Below are positions 9,460 through 17,930 of a stretch of 64,000 bases of DNA, in pieces. The number at the start of each line of letters is the position of its first letter. Position 1 is the first letter of the stretch. The stretch spans positions 1 to 64,000 of the forward strand of contig DVNC01000021.1 in the NCBI GenBank assembly GCA_018714685.1, in the 5' to 3' direction. Under the pieces are notes generated by a model. That model was not told where the DNA came from, searched no databases, and saw only the letters and a list, made by a program, of their open reading frames with translations. Position numbers and translations under genes: made by a program. This DNA is from Scatocola faecipullorum (GTDB lineage Bacteria > Pseudomonadota > Alphaproteobacteria > RF32 > CAG-239).

Positions 9460-9524
9460 TTAACTGATATATCCCTTTATCATAAAAATTAAAGCCCTGC
9501 CCGCTTATATGCGGCAATATTTTC

Positions 9525-10118
9525 TCAGAGCTGTTTACGCGAGTTCAGCGCCAGCTGAATGGTTCCTTCATCCATATAATCCAATTCGGCCCCCATCGGA
9601 ATTCCCTGAGCCAGTGTTGTTACTTTGACATTACTGTCCTTAAGGCGGGAAACAAGATAATGCGAGGTTATCTGTCCGTCAACGGTAGCGGGCAGCGCCA
9701 AAATAATTTCACTGACATTTTCCCGGCTGATACGGGCAAGCAGACTGTCGATATTCAAATCTTCGGGCGCAATGCCGTCCAATGCCGACAAAACGCCGCC
9801 CAGAACGTGATACTTCCCCTTAAAGAAAGAAACCCGTTCCATAGCCCACAAATCGGCAACATCCTGCACCACGCACAGCTGTTGTCCGTCTCTTTTTTCG
9901 GATGCGCAAATTGAACAGGGGCTTTCGGTATCAAAATTGCCGCAGATTTCACAGGTTTGGACTTTGGCGGCCACTTCGTTTAACGATTCAATCAGCGGCA
10001 AAAGCAGATTTTCGCGCTTTTTTAACAACTGAAGGACAATCCGACGGGAAGAGCGGGTTCCCAGCGAGGGCAGTTTGGCAATCTGTTTTACCAGTTTTTC
10101 AATTTCTTTTCCAGCCAC
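9525..10118 (-). CDS. recR: Recombination mediator protein RecR
   Basis: With RecO it loads RecA on gapped DNA. The 197 residues are full length. The N-terminal helix-hairpin-helix region (IAKLPSLGTRSSRRIVL) precedes a four-cysteine zinc finger (CEICGNFDTESPCSIC, about 55-71). A Toprim domain follows (LCVVQDVADLWAME, LGGVLSALDGIAPEDL), and the C-terminus carries the Walker-B-like LAQGIPMGAELDYMDEGTI. It is the last gene of ffs-dnaX-ebfC-recR, a standard bacterial arrangement. Confidence 0.96.
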   Translation of the reverse strand: MAGKEIEKLVKQIAKLPSLGTRSSRRIVLQLLKKRENLLLPLIESLNEVAAKVQTCEICGNFDTESPCSICASEKRDGQQLCVVQDVADLWAMERVSFFKGKYHVLGGVLSALDGIAPEDLNIDSLLARISRENVSEIILALPATVDGQITSHYLVSRLKDSNVKVTTLAQGIPMGAELDYMDEGTIQLALNSRKQL

Positions 10119-10130
10119 GGCGAATCCACC

Positions 10131-10451
10131 TTAAAAAGGAAGCTTTAAACCGCCCAAATTTAAGCCGCCGGTGACGTCTTTCATTCCGTCGGCCATAACC
10201 GTATCCACTTTGGCATGAGCCTCGTTGTAGGCGGCTAAAATGAGGTCTTCCAAAATATCGACTTCTTCCGGAACCAGTAGCGATTTGTCAATCTCGATTT
10301 TTTTGGCTTCAAATTTACCGTTCAGGGTTATTTTGACCAAACCTCCGCCGCTGGTGCCGGTAATTTCCTGCTGTGCCAGCTTTTCCTGAGCTTCTTCCAT
10401 TTTTTTCTGCATCATTTGGGCTTGTTTCATAATTCCCTGAATGTTCATCAT
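10131..10451 (-). CDS. YbaB/EbfC-family nucleoid-associated protein
   Basis: Small dimeric DNA-binding protein of 106 residues. An amphipathic helical N-terminus (IMKQAQMMQKKMEEAQEKL) precedes a beta sheet region (GGGLVKITLNGKFEAKKIEI) and a C-terminal helix (LEDLILAAYNEAHAKVD). It lies two bases after dnaX and 12 bases before recR, so it is cotranscribed with them. The family binds DNA with little sequence specificity and is linked to recombination with RecR; its exact role is not settled. Confidence 0.93.
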   Translation of the reverse strand: MMNIQGIMKQAQMMQKKMEEAQEKLAQQEITGTSGGGLVKITLNGKFEAKKIEIDKSLLVPEEVDILEDLILAAYNEAHAKVDTVMADGMKDVTGGLNLGGLKLPF

Positions 10452-10453
10452 AT

Positions 10454-12172
10454 TTAGTTTTCCTCATCATAAATAAGTTCATTGTTGTCACTGCCGAAAT
10501 CGATTTCTTCGTCATCATCGGTTTCGGTTATTCTGCGGGTAGCGGTTTCAATTTTGGCTCCTTTGAACTCAGCCATAATCGCTTTGACCAGCGGATATTC
10601 CATAATATTACGTTTTTCTTCCTCTTCGGCAGCCCGTTCAAGGTCAGCCAGCGTAACGCCCAGAGCGCCGCGGCTCAATTCAATTTTCCAGGTCAGGCCG
10701 GTTGCTTCGGTTAAAATTTTGTGCAGATTTAAAATAAAATCGGGGTGAATTTTTTCCGACACCGTCATTTTAATAAAACCGTTGCTGAACTCGGAAACCG
10801 AAACATCGTTTTTCAGAGCATATTCGGCGAGAGGCATTTTCTTTTGTTCAAGATAATTGACCAAATCAGTCAGCCGGTCAAAAGCCTGAAATTTGGGCGT
10901 GTCGGAAAGTTCGGAGTCAGGCTCCGCAGCCGGAGCCGCCCTAAAAACCGGGGCAGGCGCCGAAGTTGCCGCTGCCGCCGGACGGGACAGACTTAAATTA
11001 GAGTTTTTTTTTACGTCGTTTAAAAGTTCATAAGGGGTCGGCAGACTGGCGGAATAAGCTATGCGAATCAGTATCATTTCCAGTGCGTCAATTTGAACCG
11101 GAGCTACCTGCAATTCGCCCAGACCCTTAATCATCATCTGCCACATTTTGGAAAGAACCGCAATCGAAACTTTTGCTCCCAGTCTTTGGCAAAGTTCTTT
11201 TTCGGCTTCGCTCAGAGAAGGATCATTCACAAAGCTGGGCACCAGCTTGGTTTTGGCCAGAAGATGAGTGATATTAATCAAATCTTGCAGCAGCGTTGTC
11301 GGATTAGCGCCGTTTTTATACTGCTCCTGCAGTTTGATAATCGTTTCCTTGGTATCGCCGAGCACCAGCTTTTCAAACAGTTCAAAAGTTTGGCTGCGGT
11401 CGGCCAGGCCGATCATTTCCTTAACAATATCGGTTTTAACGACGCCGGCACCGAGCGAAATGGCCTGATCAAGCAAAGACAGTCCATCGCGAGCCGAACC
11501 GTCGGCGGCTTTGGCAATCATATGCAGGGCTTCGTCCTCGGCTTTAAGATTTTCGGCGGCAACGATTTTGTTAAACAATTTGGTCAAATCTTCAATCGTC
11601 AGGCGCTGCAAATCAAAACGCTGACAACGGGAAAGCACGGTTACCGGAACTTTGCGGATTTCCGTGGTGGCGAAAATAAATTTAACATGAGCCGGCGGCT
11701 CTTCCAGCGTTTTCAACAATGCGTTGAAGGCGTTTTTAGAGAGCATGTGCACTTCGTCGATAATATAAATTTTATAACGCGCATTGGTCGGCTTGTAACG
11801 AACGCCGTCCAAAATCTCGCGGATATCGTCAACACCGGTGCGGGAGGCCGCATCAAGTTCCATAACGTCAATATGCCGCCCGGCTGCAATGGCTTTGCAG
11901 TTTTCACAAACGCCGCAGGGATGAATGGTCGGACCGCCTTTGCCGTCCAGCCCGGTGCAGTTCAGGGCTTTGGCAATCAGACGGGCGGTCGTTGTTTTGC
12001 CGACGCCGCGGATTCCGGTTAAAATGTAAGCATGATGCAATCGGTTGTTTTTAATGGCATTGGTCAGGGTTTGCACCAGGGCATCCTGTCCGAGCAGATC
12101 TTCAAAATTCTGCGGGCGGTACTTGCGGGCAAGTACGACATATTGATTATCTTTATTTTCTTCTTCAGCCAT
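10454..12172 (-). CDS. dnaX: DNA polymerase III tau subunit (possible gamma by slippage)
   Basis: Clamp-loader ATPase of 572 residues from ATG 12172; an in-frame TTG at 12190 would add six residues next to the SRP RNA. The AAA+ core shows GIRGVGKTTTARLIAK (Walker A), the zinc motif CGVCENC, IIDEVHML (Walker B) and the arginine finger region VLSRCQRFDL. Domain III ends near residue 385. A Pro/Ala-rich linker and tau-specific C-terminal domain follow. Nine consecutive A lie at codons 387-390, and both alternative frames stop right after (separate entry). It loads beta clamps and, as tau, tethers the polymerase cores. Confidence 0.95.
   Translation of the reverse strand: MAEEENKDNQYVVLARKYRPQNFEDLLGQDALVQTLTNAIKNNRLHHAYILTGIRGVGKTTTARLIAKALNCTGLDGKGGPTIHPCGVCENCKAIAAGRHIDVMELDAASRTGVDDIREILDGVRYKPTNARYKIYIIDEVHMLSKNAFNALLKTLEEPPAHVKFIFATTEIRKVPVTVLSRCQRFDLQRLTIEDLTKLFNKIVAAENLKAEDEALHMIAKAADGSARDGLSLLDQAISLGAGVVKTDIVKEMIGLADRSQTFELFEKLVLGDTKETIIKLQEQYKNGANPTTLLQDLINITHLLAKTKLVPSFVNDPSLSEAEKELCQRLGAKVSIAVLSKMWQMMIKGLGELQVAPVQIDALEMILIRIAYSASLPTPYELLNDVKKNSNLSLSRPAAAATSAPAPVFRAAPAAEPDSELSDTPKFQAFDRLTDLVNYLEQKKMPLAEYALKNDVSVSEFSNGFIKMTVSEKIHPDFILNLHKILTEATGLTWKIELSRGALGVTLADLERAAEEEEKRNIMEYPLVKAIMAEFKGAKIETATRRITETDDDEEIDFGSDNNELIYDEEN
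11004..11012 (-). promoter_or_regulatory. A9 slippage tract in dnaX
   Basis: On the coding strand GTA is followed by AAAAAAAAC, making nine A in a row at codons 387-390. Gain of one A gives GTA-AAA-AAA-AAA-CTC-TAA. Loss of one gives GTA-AAA-AAA-ACT-CTA-ATT-TAA. Either would end the protein at about 391-392 residues, just after the clamp-loader core, as in a gamma subunit. A run of A of this kind drives gamma production in Thermus dnaX; use here is inferred. Confidence 0.55.
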
Positions 12173-12195
12173 TAAAACATCTTCATTCAAAGTGG

Positions 12196-12284
12196 TGGAG
12201 GGCGAATGACCTTAACCGGTTTCGTTACGGCTGCTTCCTTCCGGACCTGACCGGGTTGGCGAAGGGTTAACCCATCGTCCTCCG
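12196..12284 (-). ncRNA. ffs: Signal recognition particle RNA (small bacterial 4.5S type)
   Basis: On the minus strand the conserved SRP domain IV core is present: GGTCAGGTCCGGAAGGAAGC with the GGAA tetraloop and the asymmetric loop that binds Ffh. The ends pair as GGAGG (12283-12279) with CCTCC (12201-12197), giving a single rod of about 87-90 nt. The gene lies directly upstream of dnaX, the usual place in alphaproteobacteria. With Ffh it targets nascent membrane proteins. The exact ends are estimated from the terminal stem. Confidence 0.95.
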
Positions 12285-12329
12285 TAAGAGTGATTTCCCT
12301 GCCTTGGGCCGGAAATCAAAAACTAGTTT

Positions 12330-12358
12330 AATATCGTCGATATTAAGCGATTTTTCAA
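12330..12358 (-). promoter_or_regulatory. Candidate sigma-70 promoter for ffs-dnaX-ebfC-recR
   Basis: On the minus strand TTGAAA (12358-12353) and GATATT (12335-12330) are separated by 17 bases, about 45 bases before the SRP RNA 5' end, which implies 5' processing. The -10 lies inside a perfect palindrome TTAATATCG-T-CGATATTAA (12328-12346) that could be an operator. Confidence 0.45.
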
Positions 12359-12386
12359 GGGAAAAATCAATAATTAACACACCGGC

Positions 12387-13853
12387 TTATTCCGGAACGA
12401 CAATATTCAGCTTTTGCAGACCTTCACGGACAATTTCCTTTTCCTGCGCGGTCGGAATATAGTCAAGCGGCTGATTCTCCAGCCCCAGCGAACGTCCGTA
12501 AATCAGAGACTGTGCGGTAGATGTATCTTTGCCGAAAATCCGCGGCGCCTGGTAACCCGGTTCCAAAACAATGGCGCTGTTGCCGTCAAAAGGTTCCATC
12601 AGGTCAAATTTTTTGGGCGCTTCGTCGATGATCACATCACCGCCGGGACGAACTTCGACAATATCCAGGCTATGCTGGTTCTGTCCGTTTTCAAGCAGCC
12701 GGAAAGCGCCGTTAATCCCGAGATAGCCGTCGGGATTGGTTATTGTTTCATTCAAATCGGCACCGGATTTTTTAGACAATGCAGCCGACAAAGCCACCGC
12801 ATCATATCCCATTGAATAAAGGCTGCTGGGACGCTCACCGAAGAGATTGGCATATTTGTTGGCAAAATAGCTGCCGTGAGAACGGGAAAGTGCCGGATAC
12901 CAGCTTCCGCGAAGTGCGGATTCCCGGTTGAGCGGCGTATTTTCCCAAACAGACGTACCGATGAACTTAACCTGCGGGGCATAAACGTCATAATAGCCGA
13001 ACATTGCCACCGCCGCTTTTAAACCGGCACCGCTTTCGGGAATCAGCACCGTGTCAAAATCGACGTCACCGAGCGTATCGGTTTTATTCAAGCGGGCCAG
13101 AACTTTGGCGGCGTTGGCATCACCGGCATTAACCTTGGCTTTAAGACTGTTTTTCAGGTTTTGCAGGCGGCCGGTGCGGGCATTATAGTCTGACATTTGT
13201 TTGGAGATATCGGAAAAATCCGTGGTTCCGGGGGTATAAAAGCCGATGCGGGTAATTTTTACACCGTTTTTCTGGGCGGATTTAACCGCGGCACGGGCAA
13301 CGGCAACACCGGTTTTATTATCGGGAATCAGCAGAGCAAAACGCGAACGTCCGTGATTGGCCGCGTAGGTCATTATGCGGTCAACCTGTTCGTCAACCAT
13401 CAGTCCGAGCGTATAAATTCCGGGCTGCAGAACATTTGAACCGGTGTTGAAGGCAATAACCGGAACATTGCGTGAGCGGGCTTCTTCGGAAATGGCCTGA
13501 ACCGAACTGCTTTTCAGCGGGCCGATCAACAGGCGGCTGTTTTGGTTCAGCGCATTAACGGCGGCAACCTGAGCTCCCTCGGGCGTTCCTTTGGTATCGT
13601 AATATTGCAGGATAAGGTTAGGCTCGTTGACATCTTCGAGCGCCAGCATGGTGGCGTTTTTCAGTCCGTTTCCCTGTTTGGCGGCATTTCCGCTCAGCGG
13701 CAGCAGCACACCGACCCGAAAAGTTCCGTCATTGCCGAGGGTGACCTCACTGATTTCGGTGCTGGATCCTTCGGCCCCGCCCTGGGTGACAACTGTACTT
13801 TGGCAGCCGGCCAGAGCCAGAAAACCAAACAGAAAACTTATTTTTTTTAACAC
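12387..13853 (-). CDS. LppC/LpoA-like penicillin-binding protein activator lipoprotein
   Basis: Outer-membrane lipoprotein of 488 residues. The lipobox is LALAGC with the lipidated Cys at about 17. The mature protein has a type-I periplasmic-binding-protein fold: FRVGVLLPLSGNAAKQG, LLIGPLKSSSVQA, RSRFALLIPD and SLYSMGYDAVALSAAL. Proteins of this kind in alphaproteobacteria are annotated as PBP activators by relation to LpoA, which stimulates PBP1A across the periplasm. A suitable PBP1A is at 1.5-3.4 kb. It is divergent from rsmI with 75 bases between, as is common in the class. Ligand and partner here are inferred. Confidence 0.88.
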   Translation of the reverse strand: MLKKISFLFGFLALAGCQSTVVTQGGAEGSSTEISEVTLGNDGTFRVGVLLPLSGNAAKQGNGLKNATMLALEDVNEPNLILQYYDTKGTPEGAQVAAVNALNQNSRLLIGPLKSSSVQAISEEARSRNVPVIAFNTGSNVLQPGIYTLGLMVDEQVDRIMTYAANHGRSRFALLIPDNKTGVAVARAAVKSAQKNGVKITRIGFYTPGTTDFSDISKQMSDYNARTGRLQNLKNSLKAKVNAGDANAAKVLARLNKTDTLGDVDFDTVLIPESGAGLKAAVAMFGYYDVYAPQVKFIGTSVWENTPLNRESALRGSWYPALSRSHGSYFANKYANLFGERPSSLYSMGYDAVALSAALSKKSGADLNETITNPDGYLGINGAFRLLENGQNQHSLDIVEVRPGGDVIIDEAPKKFDLMEPFDGNSAIVLEPGYQAPRIFGKDTSTAQSLIYGRSLGLENQPLDYIPTAQEKEIVREGLQKLNIVVPE

Positions 13854-13928
13854 TTGCTTTTTATCCCAAAATAGAAAATCATATAACCTGAAACTAGCTT
13901 AAAATTTATTGAATGTAAAGCAAAGATA

Positions 13929-14765
13929 ATGAAAAACGGATTATATGTCGTCGCAACCCCTATCGGCAATCTGGCCGATATTTCCGGCCGGGCGCTTGAA
14001 GTTTTGGCACAGGCTGACGTTATTGCCTGCGAAGATACCCGGGTGACCCGCAAATTGTTCGGCCTGTTGAATCTCAGTGCGGCCAAACCTTTTATTACCT
14101 ATCAGGACCATAATGAAGAACAGCAGGCACAAAACCTGATTAACCTGATTCAGGAAGGAAAATCGCTGGCTCTGGTCAGCGATGCAGGTTCTCCCCTGAT
14201 TTCCGACCCCGGTTATAAGCTCATCCGCAAATGCCGCGAGCAGCAGATAACCGTCCGGACCGTGCCGGGCTGCTGTGCGGTTATTTCCGCATTGCAGCTT
14301 TCGGGACTGCCGACCAACCGTTTTATGTTTGCCGGTTTCATTCCCAATAAAGATAAAGCCCGCAGCGATCTTTTCAATGAGTTAAAAAGTATTAATTCAA
14401 CCCTGGTATTTTATGAAACGGCACCCCGGCTCATCAAAAGCCTGACGGTTGCTCAAGAGTTTTTCGGACAGCGGGAAATAGCCGTTGCACGGGAAATCAC
14501 CAAGCTCTACGAAGAGTGCGTTAACGGAACAGCGGCCGAACTGGCAGCTCATTTTGAAGCGAATCCGCCCAAAGGAGAAATTGTTTTGATGGTTTCTCCG
14601 CCTCCGGAAAATGACAATCAACCGGTTAATCTGGAAGAACTGTTACGGCATCACCTGGCAGAAAAGCCGCTGAAAACCGCGGTTAAAGAGCTGGTTGAAG
14701 AATATAATCTGAACAAAAACGATGTGTATGCGCTGGCGCTGAAGATAAAGAATGAAAGCAAATAA
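13929..14765 (+). CDS. rsmI: 16S rRNA (cytidine1402-2'-O)-methyltransferase
   Basis: Methylates the ribose of C1402 in the decoding centre using S-adenosylmethionine. The 278 residues have the tetrapyrrole-methylase fold. LYVVATPIGNLADIS at the N-terminus is the family signature, followed by CEDTRVTRKL, LVSDAGSPLISDPGY, VPGCCAVISALQLSGL and FYETAPRL. It overlaps yraN by 14 bases, so the pair is coupled. Divergent lppC lies upstream. Confidence 0.96.
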   Translation: MKNGLYVVATPIGNLADISGRALEVLAQADVIACEDTRVTRKLFGLLNLSAAKPFITYQDHNEEQQAQNLINLIQEGKSLALVSDAGSPLISDPGYKLIRKCREQQITVRTVPGCCAVISALQLSGLPTNRFMFAGFIPNKDKARSDLFNELKSINSTLVFYETAPRLIKSLTVAQEFFGQREIAVAREITKLYEECVNGTAAELAAHFEANPPKGEIVLMVSPPPENDNQPVNLEELLRHHLAEKPLKTAVKELVEEYNLNKNDVYALALKIKNESK

Positions 14766-15102
14766 CGGCGGAAAAGCGGCGGAATTTCTGGCCCGCCTTT
14801 ATCTCAGATGCAAAGGCTACCATATTATTGCCGCAAATGTCATTACTGGAAAAGGAACCAATGCCGGCGAGATTGATATTATTGCCCGACGGAGAAAACT
14901 CATTATTTTTGCAGAAGTAAAAAAACGCCGGACAATTGAAAAGGCTGCATATGCCATTTCTGCGCGACAGAAAGAGAGAATCAGACGCGGCGCCGAGACT
15001 TTTATCGCACGGCACCCGCAATATGCCGGTTTTCAATTTCGATTTGACGCCGTTTTAATCCGTTTCCCTTTTTCCGTCAGGCATTTGGAAAACGTCTGGT
15101 AA
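14752..15102 (+). CDS. YraN-family endonuclease-like protein (UPF0102)
   Basis: 116 residues with the restriction-endonuclease-like core of the family: GKAAEFLARLYLRCKGYHII, then NAGEIDIIARRRKLIIFAEVKKR. The D-x(n)-E-x-K nuclease triad (D at GEIDII, E and K in EVKKR) is intact. The usual E-V-K-x-R is present. The physiological role is unsettled in all bacteria, though the gene nearly always sits next to rsmI. It overlaps rsmI by 14 bases. Confidence 0.92.
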   Translation: MKANNGGKAAEFLARLYLRCKGYHIIAANVITGKGTNAGEIDIIARRRKLIIFAEVKKRRTIEKAAYAISARQKERIRRGAETFIARHPQYAGFQFRFDAVLIRFPFSVRHLENVW

Positions 15103-15185
15103 ATCCGAAATCGGTTTTTCGGGTGAAAAATTACAACCTGAAAGATATAAATAAAAATATTCCAAAAAAGTATAAACAAGCACAG

Positions 15186-15212
15186 GAGCGGTTTAACGCT
15201 CTATTTTGTTAC
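15186..15212 (+). terminator. Weak intrinsic terminator after yraN
   Basis: GGAGCG, loop GTTTAA, CGCTCT, then ATTTTGTT. The stem is only six pairs (one G-T). It sits in the 211-base AT-rich gap between yraN and the PEBP gene, which otherwise shows nothing I recognise. Confidence 0.4.
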
Positions 15213-15313
15213 CTTTGCACCATTCTTTTCTTTTTTAACTTCAAGTTGTTTCCTTATTAAATTAAAATATGTAATTATATTATTCTACATATCTTACCAT
15301 TAAGAAGGATGTT

Positions 15314-15781
15314 ATGATGATTGTGACAAGTTCGGCGATTAAAAACGGTTATTTTGATGACAAATACGGCAAAAGAGGAAACGATACGGAAAAAAAGGTT
15401 CCGCTGCTTTCTTTTCCTTTTGAAATAGCTGAAGAACCGGAGGGAACGGTTTCTTATGCCTGGATTCTGGAAGACGAAGATGCCGTACCGGTGGCGGGAT
15501 TTTCCTGGATACACTGGATGGCGGCCAATGTTCGCAAAAAATTTATACCCGAAGACTTCAGCCGCCAAAACAAAGATGCTATTCAGGGCGAAAACAGCTG
15601 GGGACTTATCGGTTACGGCGGAATGACACCGCCGAACACGACACACCGCTATGATTTGCACGTTTATGCGCTGGATACGACATTGGAGTTGCAACAGGGA
15701 TTTTCAATCGAAGACCTGTACCGGGCAATGGGCGAACATATTCTTGACAGCTTTACTCTGAGCGGAAAATATACCTGCTGA
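15314..15781 (+). CDS. YbhB/YbcL-type phosphatidylethanolamine-binding-like protein (PEBP)
   Basis: 155 residues with the bacterial PEBP pattern: LSFPFEIAEEPEGTVSYAW, then LEDEDA (Asp ligand region), SWIHWMAANV, GLIGYGGMTPPNTTHRYDL and VYALDTTLEL, ending in LYRAMGEHIL. The ligand-pocket segment usually reads CPPxGxxHRY; here it is MTPPNTTHRY. Lacking a signal peptide, it should be cytoplasmic. The function of bacterial members is mostly unknown. It lies alone between yraN and convergent cvpA (five bases apart) and has a good ribosome site (GAAGGA) before the doubled ATG. Confidence 0.88.
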   Translation: MMIVTSSAIKNGYFDDKYGKRGNDTEKKVPLLSFPFEIAEEPEGTVSYAWILEDEDAVPVAGFSWIHWMAANVRKKFIPEDFSRQNKDAIQGENSWGLIGYGGMTPPNTTHRYDLHVYALDTTLELQQGFSIEDLYRAMGEHILDSFTLSGKYTC

Positions 15782-15786
15782 AAGGC

Positions 15787-16548
15787 TTAATCGAGACTGT
15801 TTTCAATCAGACGGTCAAGATTATCCCGTTCATGGACGTTATAACCGTCAAAATTCTCTTCGATTTTGGCGGCTTTTTTCTTGTTCGCCGCTTTCGACTT
15901 AACTTGCGGCTGAGCCAGTTTTTCAAACAAGTCTTCATTACCTTTTGACGGGGTTTCCTTTTCTTCTTCCGCATCGAAGGCTTTGTCTTTTTCGGCGGTG
16001 TTGTCATCTTTTTCATCACTCTTGCCGCCGACTTCTTTGGCTTTATTGCGAATCGTATCCAATGTCTCCCGCGGGATAAGGTTTTCTATCGGCTGGGCAA
16101 ATTCGCCGGCTAACTGAAAATAGCGCGAGTTTTTGAAAGTTTCCGGCTGACGGTCTTTGGGCATAATCCAACTGATGAGAATATTGAGCAGGATAACCAG
16201 CAAAAAAGCGCGCATAATACCAAAAAACAATCCCAAAACCCGGTCAACCGAGCTTAATTTGCTGGAGCGCACCTTGCCGACGATGTTTCCGGTCAGCAGA
16301 ATCCAGATAACCATAAACAAAATCAGAATAAAAATAGAGGTTACAACTCCGGCAATCATTCCGTTGGCGATATACTCCTTGGTTATCGGGGTGAAAACCG
16401 GCAGCAGATAGATAACGGCAGCAGAACCCAGCACCCAGCCGATAATCGACAGGACTTCCTTTATCAGACCGCGGCTGAGCGCAATCAGAGCCGACAGGCC
16501 GAGGATAATCAAAATGATGATATCAAGATTATTTAAGGGCTGAGACAT
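15787..16548 (-). CDS. CvpA family membrane protein
   Basis: 253 residues. Four hydrophobic segments lie in about 8-130 (NLDIIILIILGLSALIAL, then two central and one at LVILLNILISWIM), with the family motif SRGLIKEVLSIIGW after the first. Residues from about 165 form a long charged cytoplasmic tail of Lys and Glu that is absent from short CvpA proteins. Family members are linked to colicin V export, purF operons and envelope stress; the molecular role is not defined. It lies nine bases after radA and is probably cotranscribed with it. No purF follows. Confidence 0.88.
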   Translation of the reverse strand: MSQPLNNLDIIILIILGLSALIALSRGLIKEVLSIIGWVLGSAAVIYLLPVFTPITKEYIANGMIAGVVTSIFILILFMVIWILLTGNIVGKVRSSKLSSVDRVLGLFFGIMRAFLLVILLNILISWIMPKDRQPETFKNSRYFQLAGEFAQPIENLIPRETLDTIRNKAKEVGGKSDEKDDNTAEKDKAFDAEEEKETPSKGNEDLFEKLAQPQVKSKAANKKKAAKIEENFDGYNVHERDNLDRLIENSLD

Positions 16549-16557
16549 TGTTTTATC

Positions 16558-17928
16558 CTAATTAAACCAATTGATTAAACGCTGGACATTGCCGATTTCA
16601 TAGCAGGTCATATCCAGACTGTGTTTTTTTTCTTTGCTGTGGGTCGGCGGGGTAATTGCACTGCCGAAACCCAATTTAAATGCTTCTTTAAGGCGCGCAT
16701 TCGGCTGCGAAACCGCCCGGATTTCACCCGACAGTCCGATTTCGCCGAAAATGACGGTATCCGCCGGCAAAGGCTTGTTGGTCAGCGAAGAAATAACGGC
16801 CATAGCTACCGCCAGATCCGCCGCCGGTTCGGATATTTTCAAACCGCCGGCAATATTCAAGTAAATGTCCTGCGAGCTTAAATTCATGCCGCAGCGAGCT
16901 TCCAAAACAGCCAGAACCATGGCCAGACGGTTGGAATCCCAGCCGACGACCGCGCGTTTGGGGCTGGCATAGCTGGTGGGACTGACCAGCGCCTGAATTT
17001 CCACCAATACCGGGCGGGAACCCTCAATACCGGCAAATACGCAGGAACCGGAAATGTTTCCCTGCCGCTCGGCCAAAAACAAGGCGGAAGGGTTTTCAAC
17101 TTCAACCAATCCCTGATCCTGCATTTCAAAAACACCGATTTCATCAGTCGCGCCGTAACGGTTTTTAACCGCACGCAAAATGCGAAAATGGTGGCCGCGT
17201 TCTCCTTCAAAATAAAGTACGGTATCTACCATGTGTTCAAGGACGCGCGGACCGGCGATTGCTCCCTGTTTGGTGACATGGCCGACCAGAAAGAGAGCAA
17301 ATCCTTTCTTTTTGGCCAATTTAATCAATTCATAAGCGCAGGCCCGAACCTGAGAGACACTGCCCGGCGTGGATTCAACTTCTTCCAGGTACATCGTTTG
17401 AATGGAGTCAATAATAACCACCGCGGCATTTGATTTTTCAAGCGTGGCGATGATATCTTTCACATCGGTGGCACTGGTCAGTTTGACCGGAGACTGTTCC
17501 AGCTGCAGGCGTTTGGCGCGGATACGCACCTGATCAATCGCTTCCTCTCCCGAAATATAGTAGCATTCGGGATGGGACGGCAAATTGGCAATGCTGGCAC
17601 AGGCCTGAAGCAACAAAGTCGATTTGCCGATGCCGGGGTCGCCGCCGACCAAAATGGCCGAACCGGGAACCAGCCCGCCGCCGCAAACACGGTCTAATTC
17701 TTTAATATTGGTAACCAGGCGGGTTAAAGCTTCCTGCGAGCCGCTGAGCGGAACAAATTCAAGCAGGCGCCCTTTTCTTTTAGGCGCAATATTGGAGAAC
17801 CCTTCTCCGCCCGATTTTTCCTCAACGATGGTATTCCATTCGCCGCAGGCATCGCATTTTCCCTGCCATTTGGGATAAACCGCTCCGCAGCTTTGACAAA
17901 CAAACTCGCTTGCGCCTTTTTTAGCCAT
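16558..17928 (-). CDS. radA: DNA repair protein RadA (Sms)
   Basis: DnaB-like branch-migration helicase acting in recombination intermediates. The 456 residues show the N-terminal four-Cys zinc finger (CQSCGAVYPKWQGKCDAC), Walker A GGDPGIGKST, Walker B VVIIDSIQTMY, the RadA-specific KNRYGATDEIGVFEM and a C-terminal Lon-protease-like domain from about 290. The usual KNRFG motif has Tyr instead of Phe. It starts two bases after mlaF ends, so the two are coupled, and cvpA follows. Confidence 0.96.
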   Translation of the reverse strand: MAKKGASEFVCQSCGAVYPKWQGKCDACGEWNTIVEEKSGGEGFSNIAPKRKGRLLEFVPLSGSQEALTRLVTNIKELDRVCGGGLVPGSAILVGGDPGIGKSTLLLQACASIANLPSHPECYYISGEEAIDQVRIRAKRLQLEQSPVKLTSATDVKDIIATLEKSNAAVVIIDSIQTMYLEEVESTPGSVSQVRACAYELIKLAKKKGFALFLVGHVTKQGAIAGPRVLEHMVDTVLYFEGERGHHFRILRAVKNRYGATDEIGVFEMQDQGLVEVENPSALFLAERQGNISGSCVFAGIEGSRPVLVEIQALVSPTSYASPKRAVVGWDSNRLAMVLAVLEARCGMNLSSQDIYLNIAGGLKISEPAADLAVAMAVISSLTNKPLPADTVIFGEIGLSGEIRAVSQPNARLKEAFKLGFGSAITPPTHSKEKKHSLDMTCYEIGNVQRLINWFN

Positions 17929-17930
17929 AA

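Noticed and set aside
11093..12022. 309-codon frame opposite dnaX
   Set aside because: A shadow of the strongly conserved DnaX AAA+ domain.
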